Shown here in pieces: positions 34,048 to 46,900 of a DNA stretch of 64,000 nucleotides (within the stretch, counting starts at the first letter, position 1; each line of letters opens with the position of its first letter). This stretch comes from Arion vulgaris (Eukaryota > Mollusca > Gastropoda > Stylommatophora > Arionidae). The DNA lies in NCBI GenBank assembly GCA_020796225.1, contig CM036756.1, forward strand, positions 62,611,644-62,675,643. The letters are read 5' to 3'. A model generated the notes under the pieces. It made no database searches. It was not told where the DNA came from and saw only the letters and a program-made list of their open reading frames with translations. The position numbers and the translations under genes were made by a program.

Positions 34048-34700
34048 GTTACGTTATAATCACGAAGGGCGTGTAACGTTCATAGTTCATAAGTACGGTT
34101 CCAACTTCACTGCAACGGGTCACTCCATAATTACTCCGTTCCTGTGCCAACGAAAATCACACGAAATGCTAACAACTGTGAAATGTCTCTGTGTGAACTA
34201 ATTCCAGAATGAAACAGCCGTGTACCGTCACAAAAAGCAACATGCACCGCATAAATGCATATGGCCGTCGCTAAAGTTGCAACACAAAACTGTTCATTAC
34301 TTGAATTGCAATTCATGTCGAAGGAACATCAATCACGACAAAATCCAGCTTTCTGCACCCGCAATATAACTACATACGCCAGATTGAGTTTGTTCCTCAT
34401 AACCGCTGTCCGCCATTTTCTGAATACACACAACAAACGAACCCTTGATACAGCAAAAAGCATTCCGTGTAACATTCATAGCTCACAGCGTTGCTCAAAC
34501 ACTAACTCAGTAGCTCGGCAAATGAAACCGGAAAATACCCGACCAAACATTGTGGAAATGCGCTAGCAAAGTCGTGTCCAGAATCAAACAGTCCTGACTC
34601 TGAACGCCATTGCCGGCAGATGTTACGTTATAATCACGAAGTGCGTGTTACGCTGTAGTCACAAAGGGCGTGTTACGTTATAATCACGAAGGGCAACAGT
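34048..34700 (-). repeat. SINE-B-like insertion flanked by multiplied target sequence
   Basis: TGTTACGTTATAATCACGAAG occurs at 34048-34068 and 34620-34640; on the right it is followed by two more related 25-bp units. The enclosed sequence ends with a minus-strand tRNA-like head (tggcgttcagagtcagg, then gtttgattc) and shares cactaactcagtagctc with SINE-B. Confidence 0.65.
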
Positions 34701-35045
34701 TCAGCACAATTATTGTAGGGAATATTGTATTTCATTGTTACCACTTGTTGGTTGCGTTTCATTTCAAGTACAACGTGGGTGTCACACATCACAGAGCTAC
34801 TTACAACAATGGTTGTTGTGCTTGTTAGGTTGCGTTGGGTTTTCTAAAATTATTTTCAAAATTATGTGACACTAAAACTGCAACAGATATTCAAGTTTTC
34901 CATGACACTTAACTGTCTTTATTGACAATATTCATTGTAGTCATTCCCTCAATGTTTTGTTCTTTTTTTTCATTGTTACCTTAATACTCTTAGAAGCTTT
35001 TCATTGTTAGACTACATTTGAACCGTATATCACAGCATTACTTAA
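34700..35045. other. No recognised feature
   Basis: AT-rich intergenic sequence; no ORF or repeat match noticed. Confidence 0.6.
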
Positions 35046-35049
35046 TACA

Positions 35050-35255
35050 TCACCCGCCTGCCCAGCGTGTTCGTAGCGCGTTGGACGACGGGTGATAAGC
35101 CCTCTGTGAGTGCGGGCTCAATTCCGAGGGCTGGCAGAAAAGCCACAGGTTCTCCAGATTTACGGTGTTCGTGGCACCGAACCGAAGGATCACGATATCC
35201 ATGACACCGAGCCGAAAGCTGAAATCTCAAGTGCTTCTGGATCGGGGAAGTAATA
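35050..35255 (+). repeat. SINE-1
   Basis: tgcccagcgtgttcgtagcg to gtgcttctggatcgg; near-complete copy without the 3' extension seen at 61.9 kb. Confidence 0.88.
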
Positions 35256-35311
35256 CATCAAGTGTGTCCTGTCAACTAGAAACTATTCATCGCTAGACTA
35301 CATTAAAAATT

Positions 35312-35555
35312 AATTGCATATCCTTTACAGGACTTTGCTAATCAACCCCAGCTTTTAACGCTGTTTGTGATTTTCTAGGCATTATTACGTTCAGTAGTTT
35401 GCCATTGCTTTCTGAACGGGTGGGGCTATCGTCCTATTGTAAAAATCTACGCGAAACAATTTACAACCAAACTGTCCGCAGCGTGATTCGAACTCAGAAC
35501 GTCGTTGGGGTTAATAGACCGAGTCACTATCCACTAGGCTACAGGCGCCAACTGT
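35312..35555 (-). repeat. SINE-A relative
   Basis: Complete inverted copy from gcatatcctttacagg to the head ctaggctacaggcgcc; pair of 29985-30175. Confidence 0.85.
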
Positions 35556-35619
35556 GTATTACAACAGCTTGTTCTGAAGTAATTTGATTTCGTTCTTACT
35601 CTATGAATTATGATGTAGT

Positions 35620-35790
35620 TATGGCGCCTAATAAGACGCCTCCAACTGAATGCTTGTTTTTCTTATCATCAGTGTCTCTCGCCGTTCAGACGAACCTTAC
35701 TCTGAGTTCAAAGGTACTTGTAGCTTAGATCCCCAAATGAAAAATCAGTGTCATCTGTTGTCCAACAGCGTGCACTTTTGCGTCTTAAAG
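35620..35790 (+). repeat. Dispersed repeat J
   Basis: actctgagttcaaaggtact and gcttagatccccaaatga match 11360 and 51690. Confidence 0.65.
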
Positions 35791-36005
35791 CGTGAGTTTC
35801 TTGTTTCAGCTAGGCGCCTGCAGACTAGTAAGACAGTACATCCGGTTTCTGCATGCTGTTGATTCGGATTCACCTCCCAAAGTCGCAGACAAAAGGAATA
35901 ACCTAGGGGAGTACATCCCAACGGTGTACCCACTATGTAGTTGATGGGAGGACTTGAGTATCCTGGCGATCACGGGACCTATTTTATGGGTAGCATTGCT
36001 GCCGG

Positions 36006-36262
36006 TGGGCGTCTGTAGCTTAAGCGGTAGTGGACTCAATTACAACCCAAGCGTACCTGGTTCCAACTCCATGGCAGATGGCAGGCAATTTGATAGCAAA
36101 TTTGTTTCCTTGGATTTTTACGAATGGGAAAAATAGACCTCACCGTTCAGAAAGCAATGGCAAACTACTGAACGTATGAGTGGTGCCTAGAAAATCGACG
36201 ACTTGTTTACTGTGTTTGATGGCTAAGTTCTGCAAAAGATATGCAATTATTTTCATTTTTCT
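36006..36262 (+). repeat. SINE-A, full length
   Basis: gcgtctgtagcttaagcggt head, body and tail complete. Confidence 0.9.
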
Positions 36263-36474
36263 CCATTGCTGCCGGTGGGGGTTTAACCACAGTCAACTCT
36301 AGATAACTAAGCCAAACAACTGACTGGGGTTTCCCTGACCTAGATCAGAGAAGGGGCTGGAAAATATAGATGTTTGATAGAACACTGTAAGCTTTTTTGC
36401 AATTTTACTCAATTCTGCGAGTCTATGGTTATTTATTGATGAAACATATTCATAATATTGATATTCCTTATTGT

Positions 36475-36641
36475 CAGTGGCGGCTCGTGATCCTTTTTAT
36501 TGGTGGGGCCAGACTCAAATTTTCGGGGAAATCATGGTTTTGGGTTAGGTTTTATTTTAATTTATTTACTAATAAATACACGTTATACATTATTTTTGGT
36601 GGGGCCCGGTCTCACTGGCCCTTAATGACGAGCCGCCACTG
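36475..36641 (-). mobile_element. 167-bp hAT-type MITE, perfect 8-bp TSD
   Basis: CTTATTGT at 36467-36474 and 36642-36649. Termini CAGTGGCGGCTCGT. It is the reverse orientation of the copy at 17809-17974 and alignable throughout. Confidence 0.97.
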
Positions 36642-36739
36642 CTTATTGTTAAACTTAACTTGTTGCATAATATAACTTCGATTTAGCATTTTGTGTTGAT
36701 TTTAAAAATGAATTCGTCTATATACACCAATACTGGAAT

Positions 36740-36900
36740 GCGAGGTCACGTGGTGTAGTTGTGGTCCGATTTCCCATAATTCTTACCTGAGTCCGAAGGC
36801 CCATAAGTTTATAGTTGGCTCTGGTTTACCGTGGCCTCTGATAAAATAAGGATGGCGGCCTGGGGTTGCCGGAGACCACGGTTTAATCATGCCAGCAGAT
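36740..36900 (+). repeat. Possible tRNA-derived SINE
   Basis: gaggtcacgtggtgtagttg head-like start; cataagtttatagttggctc recalls the intervening sequence of the SINE-G variant at 23760. Weak. Confidence 0.35.
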
Positions 36901-37004
36901 CAAAGAATATGGATCAGACTGTTATAGTTTGTTCTTTCTTTCTTTAGTGTTCGGTTTTATTATGATGTCCCCTTATTCCTTTTGTTTATCCTTATTTGTT
37001 GTAT

Positions 37005-37482
37005 GTCTCTTTGATTACTCGGTTATAGATTTCCACCTTGATTACTCGGTTATAGATTTCCACCTTGATTACTCGGTTATAGATTTCCACCTTGATTATT
37101 TGGTTATAGATTTCCACCTTGATTACTCGGTTATAGATTTCCACCTTGATTACTCGGTTATAGATTTCCACCTTGATTACTCGGTTATAGATTTCCACCT
37201 TGATTACTCGGTTATAGATTTCCACCTTGATTACTCGGTTATAGATTTCCACCTTGATTACTCGGTTATAGATTTCCACCTTGATTACTCGGTTATAGAT
37301 TTCCACCTTGATTACTCGGTTATAGATTTCCACCTTGATTACTCGGTTATAGATTTCCACCTTGATTACTCGGTTATAGATTTCCACCTTGATTATTTGA
37401 TCATAGATTTCCACCTTGATTATTTGATCATGGATTTCCACCTTGATTATTTGATCATAGATTTCCACCTTGATTATTTATG
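37005..37482. repeat. 27-bp minisatellite, about 17 copies
   Basis: ttgattactcggttatagat plus ttccacc; units at the right end change to ttatttgatcat. 27 is a multiple of three, so open frames on both strands are artefacts. Confidence 0.95.
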
Positions 37483-38285
37483 ACATTCCTTGACATCTTT
37501 CCTGACATTGATGTTGGTACAGTAATGGTAATAAACTAAGACATTTAGTAGTCGACACAGGACGTCAAGTAGACACAACTTCAGCTTGATCGTTATATAA
37601 TGTATTTATTGACTTGGTTACATGATGGTAAACAAAACACGTCCGTTCGCTTTCACTGTTTATGTTCGTCTCTCTATGTTGTCACTACGTGGCTAAGCAG
37701 TACTAACAAATCTACGTCAACTAGTTTCACTACGTCAATGTCTCGTTCTAGTGTTGCTACTGCTCATAGTAAGCAGATTTGGTGTGCAAACACTACAGTC
37801 TCTACTTATGCATTTCTACAAACGTATCTATCTAAACTACCTGTCTAGTCTGTTGGCTACTACCTGGGGTTGGGAACGGTTGTGCCCGTAGTCCTGGCAG
37901 ACTACTACAAGACGAAGAGGGCAACCCCTACTCTTCAGGTTGCAGGATATACATCGGGTTAGCATCACACAATATAAAGAATACTATGGCTATAGAAACA
38001 TCGATATATTTTTTTTCCCCAACCAGATACTGGAAGAGCGCAGTCGAGGATTGCAGTGAAAACACAGCGTATGACGAGCTTGGTCCAAACTTAGAGCTAG
38101 TCTAACTGATAAGGTTAAAAGTCTTAGGATTTCAAGTCTAGTTCTTTACTACTTCTGTTTCATGAACACCAATTATAGAGTGATTCAATGACAGATCTGC
38201 TGTGAATGATAGATTTGAAGAAATCATGGAATCATTTGCAAACATTAACTACAGCTATACTATCACTTAATCTATACTTGAACTA
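37483..38285. other. No recognised feature
   Basis: Moderate-complexity sequence; an 82-aa frame at 37600-37848 is Ser/Thr-rich with no family signal. Confidence 0.5.
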
Positions 38286-38385
38286 TCTTTCAATCCTCCA
38301 TCATTCAACCATCCTCCATCCTTCAACTATCCTCCATCCTTCAATTCAACCATCCTCCATTCTTCAATTCAACCATCTTCCATTC
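38285..38385. repeat. CCATCCTTCAA microsatellite
   Basis: Imperfect ccatcctccatccttcaa repeats. Confidence 0.8.
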
Positions 38386-38394
38386 CTTAAAGAA

Positions 38395-38740
38395 GCAACG
38401 GGTGTTTGCGGCAATGAGAGAGCGAACAGGCTTGCACCAACAGCATCGAATGTTGGGGAGTTGAAGATGGATAAGGGGATGTTCTTCGGTCTCTTCGCGA
38501 CTTCCTTTCGGATGAAGACACTAAAATAGATGTTGAATCGATCCACTGATTTAAGCAGTTGGAGTTACCCATTGTACAAATAAAACTGGATGCCTGAGGG
38601 GCGGAATGAAGAATGTGTTTAACCAGCAAGCCATAGGAACCATCAGTATACATACTCTTCAATATTTTTTGGGGAGACTGAGCACATATGGGTCTGCCCG
38701 GAGTGCAATGAAGTCAATTTAGTAACCAATAACCACCAAA
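38395..38740 (+). pseudogene. RNase H and C-terminal fragment of a LINE
   Basis: GVCGNERANRLAPTASNVGE is the RNase H GxxGNExADRLA motif. The downstream gcaagccataggaaccatca and gcacatatgggtctgcccgg match 15.5 kb. Confidence 0.75.
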
Positions 38741-39159
38741 GAAACAAATAAATCATATACACAAATCATTACCAAAACTCATTTCACAAGTTTTCATACA
38801 AAATATTTTATTGCAAAGCTGTAAGGTAAATATGTAAGAAATCATGTGTTATCAAAAGTGCCATATTTTGTCAAATAAATCATTCCTTATAAAACAAAAG
38901 TCATGTATTATCAAATTTGACATGTATTAAAAATTAATCATATTTGATAACAATTTGTCATGTCTTATTTGGCCCTTATCATACACATATGTAGATATAT
39001 ATAAGATATAATATAAATTAAAATGTAAAATAAATAACAGCAGAATATGTTTACAAATTTGGCACAAAAGTGTGCAAACAATGTATAAAACGATATCAAG
39101 TGTAAAAAATATGTTTTTGATATATAACAATTTGTCTGAGATTCACAATAATTTCTCCG

Positions 39160-39590
39160 AGATTTACATATAACAATATGTATGAGATTTACATATAACA
39201 ATATGTCTGAGATTTACATATAACAATATGTCTGAGATTTATATATAACAATGTGTCTGAGATTTACATACAACAATATGTCTGAGATTTATATATAACA
39301 ATGTGTCTGAGATTTACATGTAACAATATGAATGAGATTTACATATAACAATGTGTATGAGATTTACGTGTAACAATATGAATGAGATTTACATATAACA
39401 ATGTGTATGAGATTTACGTGTAACAATATGTATGAGATTTACGTGTAATAACATGAATGAAATTTACATATAACAATATGTATGAGATTTACATATAACA
39501 ATATGTATGAGATTTACATGTAACAATATGTATAGAATTTACATGTAACAATATGTATGAGATTTATAACAACATGTGTTAGATTTATAA
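39160..39590. repeat. 25-bp minisatellite, about 17 copies
   Basis: gagatttacatataacaata plus tgtat, with frequent variants. Confidence 0.93.
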
Positions 39591-39774
39591 CAACTTGGCA
39601 GAGATTAATAACAATTTGTTACTGGGGGAGACGTATTACAATATTTGTCAGATTCACAACAACATATGTCTCAGATGTTATATATATGTCGCAGATGTAT
39701 ATTTATATGTATTTTATGTATATGAATATTTGTCAGAATGAATATATATGTATATGAGATGTATAACAAAATTT

Positions 39775-40200
39775 GCCTAATGCTTAATAATATAGACAAT
39801 TTGCGTGTGAATATGATAACAATATAGACAAGTTAAGTGTAAATGAGATAACAATATAGACAAGTTAAGTGTAAATGTGATAACAATATAGACAAGTTAT
39901 TTGATAACAATATAGACAAGTTAAGTGTAAATGTGATAACAATATAGACAAGATATGTGATAACAATATAGACAAGTTAAGTGTAAATGTGATAACAATA
40001 TAGACAAGTTATGTGATAATAATATAGACAAGTCAAGTGTAAATATGATAACAATATAGACAAGTCAAGTGTAAATATGATAACAATATAGACAAGTCAA
40101 GTGTAAATGTGATAACAATATAGACAAGTCAAGTGTAAATGTGATAACAATAGAGACAAGTTAAGTGTAAATGTGATAACAATAGAGACAAGTAAAGTGT
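39775..40200. repeat. 31-bp minisatellite with short units
   Basis: gataacaatatagacaagtt plus aagtgtaaatgt; some units lack the second half. Confidence 0.93.
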
Positions 40201-40248
40201 GTTAAGAGCAGACGTTTGTGGAAATCCATGACCGCTTTACGCAAGCTA

Positions 40249-42419
40249 TAGTCTGTCCATTAATTCGTGAGCACGTTTGAAATTGATTTTCTCGAAAACT
40301 ACCTGTTGGATCTCAGTGATTTTTGCATGCAGCCTTAGAATATCCATGACGCTAAAATAAAGCTAACCAGTAGTCCATAGATGCTACGGATTTTGCACAT
40401 CGGCGAATTCCTTTGATCTTTTATGACAATTGCAAATACGGGGCTCAAATTTTAGATTTTACAGTATCCTAAATTTGTCCATGTCAATTCTATTCATAGG
40501 TGTATCTCCATATTAACTTGATAGGTCAAGTAATTAAGTGTGTTGCCTTTTATGTGCAATCGTGAACTTGGATACAATATGCAACAGTTAGTCCTCCCCT
40601 TCGGTCACCATTAGACCCCAGGGTGTCTTAACTTCACCACAAATTGTATGATGGTAGACGCATTTGGATATGGAAATGTATACGTTGCTATTTCTCAATC
40701 TGTAATCAAAATATGATTTGTATCATCCCGAATCTGACGATTCCATGAAGTTGATAATTGTTACTGGCTGGACAAATTGTAATCCATCTCGGTGCTAGTA
40801 CTCGTCTTCCTCTCGGAGCACATGTTCAACACACTTCTTCCAGAACTGCATGTCTATCATTGAGAAGGACTCACGTGTCAGAACTTCAACATCACACATT
40901 TTAAACGTCCTGTTCTGTTCGGCAACTTGCCATTTTACTTTAGCCTAGACAAGCTCTATCGGATTGAGCATGATATGGAGGTAGTCGCAAAGACGTGTGG
41001 CCGTATTCCGCAATGATTTTGTCAATATGAAACACCTTTGTCTTATTTGTCATCCTCACCAGGTGCAACAACTCGGGTTTCAAATATGTATCATCGAAGC
41101 TGACATTTTCCTTAGCAAGCCAAGCCCTAATTTGATCTTTTGTATTTGATGCAGTTGGTACTTTGTCTTCCGCTGATACTGCGTTGTGTTAGGATGCATT
41201 ATCCATTACCAAGCATGATGGTCTGTTTAGAATTGGAAGTAGATCTTTCTCCATCCAGTGCCTGAAAATATGTCCATTCATTTCTGTGTGTAGTCCCTAC
41301 CGTCGGTACTTTTTGATTGGAAAATAAGTTCAGCGTCATGGACAAGACCTTCTTCACTACTTCCTGCATGTTAGTATAATACGCTGGCCTTTGCTGCTTG
41401 GTATTTTTCTTTCTGTTCACCGTCTACTGATTGCCATTCTTTAGCATTGGTGTGGTGAGCATTGACCCAGGATTCGTCAAATATACAATATCATAGCCTT
41501 GCCTCCGCCGCTCACGGATCTGCCTCAGGTATTTACTTCGGGCAGCAATTAAATGTGGCTTTTCACAAATAATATTCCTGCCGCCTATAGTTTTCTGAAG
41601 GTGAAGCCGCGCTCTTACAATTTTCATAGAGTACTTTTAGAAATGTCTATGCTGCAATCTGATTGCAGTTTTAATTTCAGTTTCCTGAGAGTAACAAGTT
41701 GATTTGTCGCAAACATTTTCAAGAGCTCCCGTCTTATGACATCTATGTCAAAGTCGTCAATTGTTCTTTTCCGTCCTTGCTTGACATTAGTGCACTTTGT
41801 GTTCTGTTTAATCCATCGGGAAAAGGATTCTCTATTCAGACCAAGCGCCAGTTGCGTTCGTTTCTCAGGTTATGAATATCGCAATATAGATGACCTCTCT
41901 TAGATTCCCTACGGAAGTGTTGGTATAGTAAAACTGTAACCTTCTGCATTGTTATAAATGTGCACTTCAGACTCATTATGAATGTGATATCAATGTCAGT
42001 TTTGATAAGCCAACAAATATGATACAATAGCTTCATACAAATAGCGAGATACGCCTATAACTATACAACGGTATCCCAATTATAACGTCATATGCTTTCC
42101 GCTTTCAAACTCGACTGGGTTAGGTGCACGGGATTTCGTGAAATTGTTGTATACTCACGATATTTCTATGTTACCATAATGTATTTTAGAACAACGCGTC
42201 TGTGTACCGTAGATCTGTTACTATTGTGTACAATCCGGTGAGGTTGATTTTAATATAACCTGAAGAAGAAATATTTCAAACTACATCAAATTTTCTTGGA
42301 AAAAATATTTCTCTAGCGTCATGGATATTCTAAGGCTGCTTGCAAAAATCACTGAGATCCAACAGGTAGTTTTCGAGAAAATCAATTTCAAACGTGCTCA
42401 CGAATTAATGGACAGACTA
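40249..42419 (-). mobile_element. Tc1/mariner-superfamily (Sailor-like DD82E) transposon, 2171 bp
   Basis: TA duplications at 40247-40248 and 42420-42421. TIRs of 106 bp starting TAGTCTGTCCATTAATTCGT differ at one position. The minus strand holds a broken transposase: basic N-terminal region (RKRTIDDFDIDVIRRELL), first catalytic Asp in DESWVNAHHT, second in LVMDNASYH, third residue Glu in LNPIELV. I count 82 residues between the second Asp and the Glu, which includes KPELLHLVRM and LRLPPYH. Defects include a frameshift before DESWVN, a frameshift at PPYH and an in-frame TAG after PIELV. Confidence 0.93.
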
Positions 42420-42421
42420 TA

Positions 42422-42930
42422 GTATGTCATATGACGAAAATGAGAGGAAATCCTAAACATCGACTACACTTGTCTCATAAACAATAGTCTGTCTGTGAAA
42501 CTGAAATATTGTTGTCACAGTAAACGTCTCAGCAGTTTAAAGAATTCAATAATCTAGAGGCATGGTTTAGTGGTGAGAAAGTGGACCACCGATATGACGG
42601 TGACATAACGACATCAGAGAATCTTTGATCGCGACGAAGGAGGAAGCTGAAAAGCAGACTATAGATACAATTTTTCATTCAGATTGTTATTAAAGTGACG
42701 TTCTGCAAAGGACTTGCTAAACAAGCGTTGTAACGTGACTAAAACACGCATGTCGGATCAGGGGTTTCATCTGCTTCCATTTGAAAGTAGACGGTACTAT
42801 CTGCAAGGACAGTTATGCAGACGCTAGGGCAGTAAACCTTGACCACAAATCCGGAGGGAGAGATCCTAAGGATGTTGATGGTTAGATGTATATTTCACTC
42901 CTTCTTCTGGCATTCACTTCAAACCCTGTT
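42422..42930. other. No recognised feature
   Basis: Mixed-complexity sequence between the transposon and the next array; no ORF of note. Confidence 0.6.
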
Positions 42931-42934
42931 TGAT

Positions 42935-43060
42935 TCCAAATGTATAGATGTTTGATTTCAAATGTATAGATGTTTGATTTCAAATGTATAGATGTTTGAT
43001 TTCAAATGTATAGATGTTTGATTCCAAATGTATAGATGTTTGATTCCAAATGTATAGACT
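42935..43060. repeat. 22-bp minisatellite, 6 copies
   Basis: atgtatagatgtttgatttc plus aa; the last two units read attcc. Confidence 0.95.
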
Positions 43061-43299
43061 TTGTCTTTCCTTTGTATGACAACAGTGGAGTCAAAAGGTG
43101 GTTTGTACAAAATGGCCCAGGTTAGACATACAGGGAGAATTGCTTCAGTTGCTTCCCATGTGGATCTTACCAAAAAAAAAACAACTCCTTATTCTCAGTA
43201 TAAATAGAGAGGAATCTTCATCCTTCCTTTCAGTGTGGACAAGGTAAGCGACAACCATCTATTATAAGTCCTGCCGTATATATATATATATATATATTA

Positions 43300-43900
43300 T
43301 GTCGAATAACAAATTAAGTACGTGAGGTCAGACCAGCATATAAATTAAGATATCAAATGCATGTCGTGTAAAACAAAACAATTTAGATGTAAGATTTTAA
43401 ATGTTAAAACATCATGTTTGACATATAGAATCATATCTTGATATATAAAACAACAAATTATACAGTTACATAAACCACTGAATCATAAACATACAGTCGC
43501 ATAACAGTCTGAGACCCAAAAAAAAACACAAACAAATATTTATAGATACATAAACATAAAAAACTAATATAGTTTTACTGAAATTTGTGCCACGACAAAA
43601 GACTTATATCCCCAATTCTTGAGCTAAACTTTCATAGTTTTAACTAAAAATGGGAGACATATCACATAAAACTAACAGACATGTTAGAGTTTTAAAAATA
43701 CTAACTTTTCCATGAATTAGAAAGGCAGTATTGATGATTAGAATTATTTATATGCATTTCCATGAATATAAAATATATTACCAATTTTACTCAACGTAAC
43801 AAGTATTTGAAATGGTATTTTGAATGGTATTTCGAGTGCATGCAATAAGCTAAATTCAAAGAGGCGTCTTGATCAGGTAAAAAAACATATTTAGTGTATA
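43300..43900. other. No recognised feature
   Basis: AT-rich; only a short (TA)n at 43276-43298. Confidence 0.6.
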
Positions 43901-43904
43901 ATTG

Positions 43905-44445
43905 AACGGGCGGTCTTGGTTTATCAGCATACTCAACAGTAAACAAGTATCTGACTTAATGAAGTATGTATATAATTCAACAGAGGCGTCTGTGGTTTAT
44001 CAGGATACTCAACAGTAAACAAGTATCTGACTTAATGAAGTATGTATATAATTAACGAGGCGTCTGTGGTTTATCAGGATACTCAACAGTAAACAAGTAT
44101 CTGACTTAATGAAGTATGTATATAATTGAACGGGGGCGTCTGTGGTTTATCAGCATACTCAACAGTAAACAAGTATCTGACTTAATGAAGTATGTATATA
44201 ATTGAACGGGGGCGTCTGTGGTTTATCAGGATACTCAACAGTAAACAAGTATCTGACTTAATGAAGTATGTATATAATTCAACGGGGGCGTCTGTGGTTT
44301 ATCAGGATACTCAACAGTAAACAAGTATCTGACTTAATGAAGTATGTATATAATTGAACGGGGGCGTCTGTGGTTTATCAGGAAACTCAACAGTAAACAA
44401 GTATCTGACTTAATGAAGTATGTATATAATTCAACGGGGCGTCTT
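43905..44445. repeat. 76-bp minisatellite abutting SINE-A, 7 copies
   Basis: The unit begins ggcgtctgtggtttatcagg, close to the SINE-A head ggcgtctgtagcttaagcgg, and ends ...gtatatataattgaacggg in shape. The SINE-A at 44441 begins exactly where the eighth unit would. Confidence 0.95.
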
Positions 44446-44650
44446 GTCTTAGCAGTATTGAGCTCGATCACAACCCAAGAGCGCCTGGTTCAAACTGCTC
44501 GGCGGAACGTTTGGAAGCATATTTGTTCCATGGATTTTACGAAAGGTAAAAATAGACATCACCCTTCAGAAATCAATGACAAACTACTGAACGTATAAGT
44601 GTTGTGGATGACGACTTATTGTAAAGGATTTGCCACGATTTTCTTTTCAC
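44441..44650 (+). repeat. SINE-A
   Basis: Head ggcgtcttgtcttagcagta, ggttcaaac B box and body; tail gatttgccacgattttc. Confidence 0.88.
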
Positions 44651-45500
44651 ATAATTATACATTTCTTTGAGCTGCAGCGAAGGTTTCTTGAGTGGGAACT
44701 TCTATTAAATAATTAATGAAATGAACTTGGTTTAGTTGAATATATCCTGAATACAGAAACCCCCGTTACATCAATTTTTAACCTTTATGAAACCTTTTAC
44801 TAACATAAATGAACAAAATATATATTAAATTGTATCAAAATAAATTACTATAACCTTTCAACGAATACTGTAAAACATTGTTTACTAATTTCATTAAAGT
44901 ATCTTTCATTGTTTATACTTGAGTCATAAAGAGAACTCTGTTGTTGATCTGGTCTATTTAGACAGCTAAAGTTATGTCACAAGAAGGTCTCCCTGGGAGG
45001 TGTACCAGCAAGTGTCAGGGATGTTATATTAACTACAACATTCATATAATTTTTTTTAAATAGTTACATGTGAAGAGTTTTATAAAACGTACAATATTGG
45101 TTGATATCTCATTTATGATTGCGCAGAGTGTGTGTGGTTTTTTTAAACAGAAAAATGGATAGAATAATATAATATAATAATGATCCGTATCCTTTCAGAT
45201 GTTAGGGAATGAAATACATGTCACTTACATTTATACCACCTAGTGTGCAGGAAGTAGGAGGAAATTCTTTCCACACGGTTTGAACGTCATGTGAGAGATT
45301 GAACGTCGTGTGAGGATGAAATACATTAACTCCATTTATACCATGTGGATGAAGTAGGAGGAGAATTCATTCGAGGTTGAACGTCATGTGAGGGATTGAA
45401 CGTCATGTGAGGGATTGAACGTTGTGTGAGTGATTAAACCTAAAGTCGATCTTGTGCTAAAAAGATCAGTGGCGACAACTCTTTTCAACATAAGAAATCT
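44650..45500. other. No gene; local duplications at 45190-45430
   Basis: AT-rich. ttgaacgtcatgtgaggg and related phrases repeat four times near 45290-45430. Confidence 0.6.
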
Positions 45501-45507
45501 CCAGTGT

Positions 45508-45660
45508 GTTGTCAGGGCTCGCAAGGGGAGCAAAGAATAGTAATACTGCAACCTACAAAGAATGCCGTAAGAGGTGCTGAGGTAGGGGCCTAGGGAAACT
45601 ACCATGGTTAATAAAAAGCGGCGCAGAAATCGAAGCACTATCTCGGAAACCGATCATCAG
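45508..45660 (+). repeat. SINE-E fragment
   Basis: ggggagcaaagaatagtaat and gaatgccgtaagaggtgctg align with 6020-6085. Confidence 0.8.
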
Positions 45661-45904
45661 TTTAACCTGCGACACCTAATGGCAGAGCACGACATAAGAA
45701 AGAAAAAGAAAGATAAATCTAAAAGCAGCAAATTACGTCTTTCAAGCCCGCATTATAAACTCTCTTCACTGTGAACATTAATTATTTCCTAACTTCCTAC
45801 TTACTGTTATATTTAGCTATTAAATAGAAAAGACAATCCACATTGCAAGTAAAACTAATCAAATAAATTTAGGCAAGAAGAAACTAATACTGATTTAGAA
45901 ACTC

Positions 45905-46155
45905 ATCAACATCATCAGGTGCCGTGCCGGCTGGTGTAGGCAATCATGGATCGATCTCCACAAATCTCTCTCTGATGTTTGCAATCATCTCATATGTTGA
46001 CGCTCTTCCGTGCCATGTCGTTAGGCTATCGAAAATTCTCTTTCTCTGTCTTCCTCTGTCTCGTCTCCCCACGATTTTACCAGCTGTTACAATGTATTCT
46101 AAACCTCCCTTTCTCATCACATGGTTTTTAAACTACATTTCTAAAATCTTCAATT
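45905..46155 (-). pseudogene. LINE C-terminal fragment (empty site for MITE)
   Basis: Collinear with 17656-18010 but lacks the MITE: cctctgtctcgtctcccc is uninterrupted. Minus-strand frame reads GRQRKRIFDSLTTWHGRAST. Confidence 0.85.
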
Positions 46156-46159
46156 TAAA

Positions 46160-46630
46160 AGCATCTTTGACTTTATCAAAGGACGACTTGATGAAAACAA
46201 ATAATAAAAAAACTTAACACACACGGACAAGCACTAAAGCGGACATAACTATAGACGTCTAAAAGTACTCATTGCGATTTTTATAAATCTTTTTTAAGAC
46301 ATTAATGAGATTTGACCGTGAAATTATCTCTTTGTGCATGCAACTATTGAAAAATAATAGTATCTACTCTGAAATGGATTTAATATTATATACAAGAAAA
46401 ATAGTATCAAAAGAGAATATATATAAATACATCATTTGAATATTTTGATTATTGGGAATTGTAAAATTTGATGTATTTTGTACAAATATTGAAATTCATT
46501 AATAAATAAATATGAATATTAGATTAATAAAATGATCTTCTCGTAACAATAATACTTAAGTACATCAGTTCTCAAACATTTAATGTCTTGACACACATCT
46601 CTAATAACTGTTACACATGTACGAACATCT
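46160..46630. other. No recognised feature
   Basis: Very AT-rich, no ORF. Confidence 0.6.
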
Positions 46631-46900
46631 AATTCAGCGTTGTCCAACACGGTGCCCGTGTGCCTCATGCGGCCCGTGTCATACATTCATGGTGCCCGCT
46701 TTTACTCTGCCGGATTTAATATTAATCACATTTCAAGACAACAAAATATTTTTCAGTTTTTTTTGGTAGCACTTCTATAAACACGATCTCCCTCTATTGC
46801 AATCTTGTTTTATTTTGTAACCATTCTACTGAACCTAACCTTATCCTTTGCTTTTTTTTTTTACTGGAGAAAGAGTCCACATCTCAACTATATTAATATT

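Noticed and set aside
36929..37483. 184-aa and 158-aa ORFs in the 27-bp array
   Set aside because: Same artefact: the unit length is divisible by three and the peptide is a nine-residue repeat on both strands.
37483..38000. Possible LTR
   Set aside because: No matching second copy, no TG...CA ends with a target duplication and no LTR-retrotransposon coding sequence nearby.
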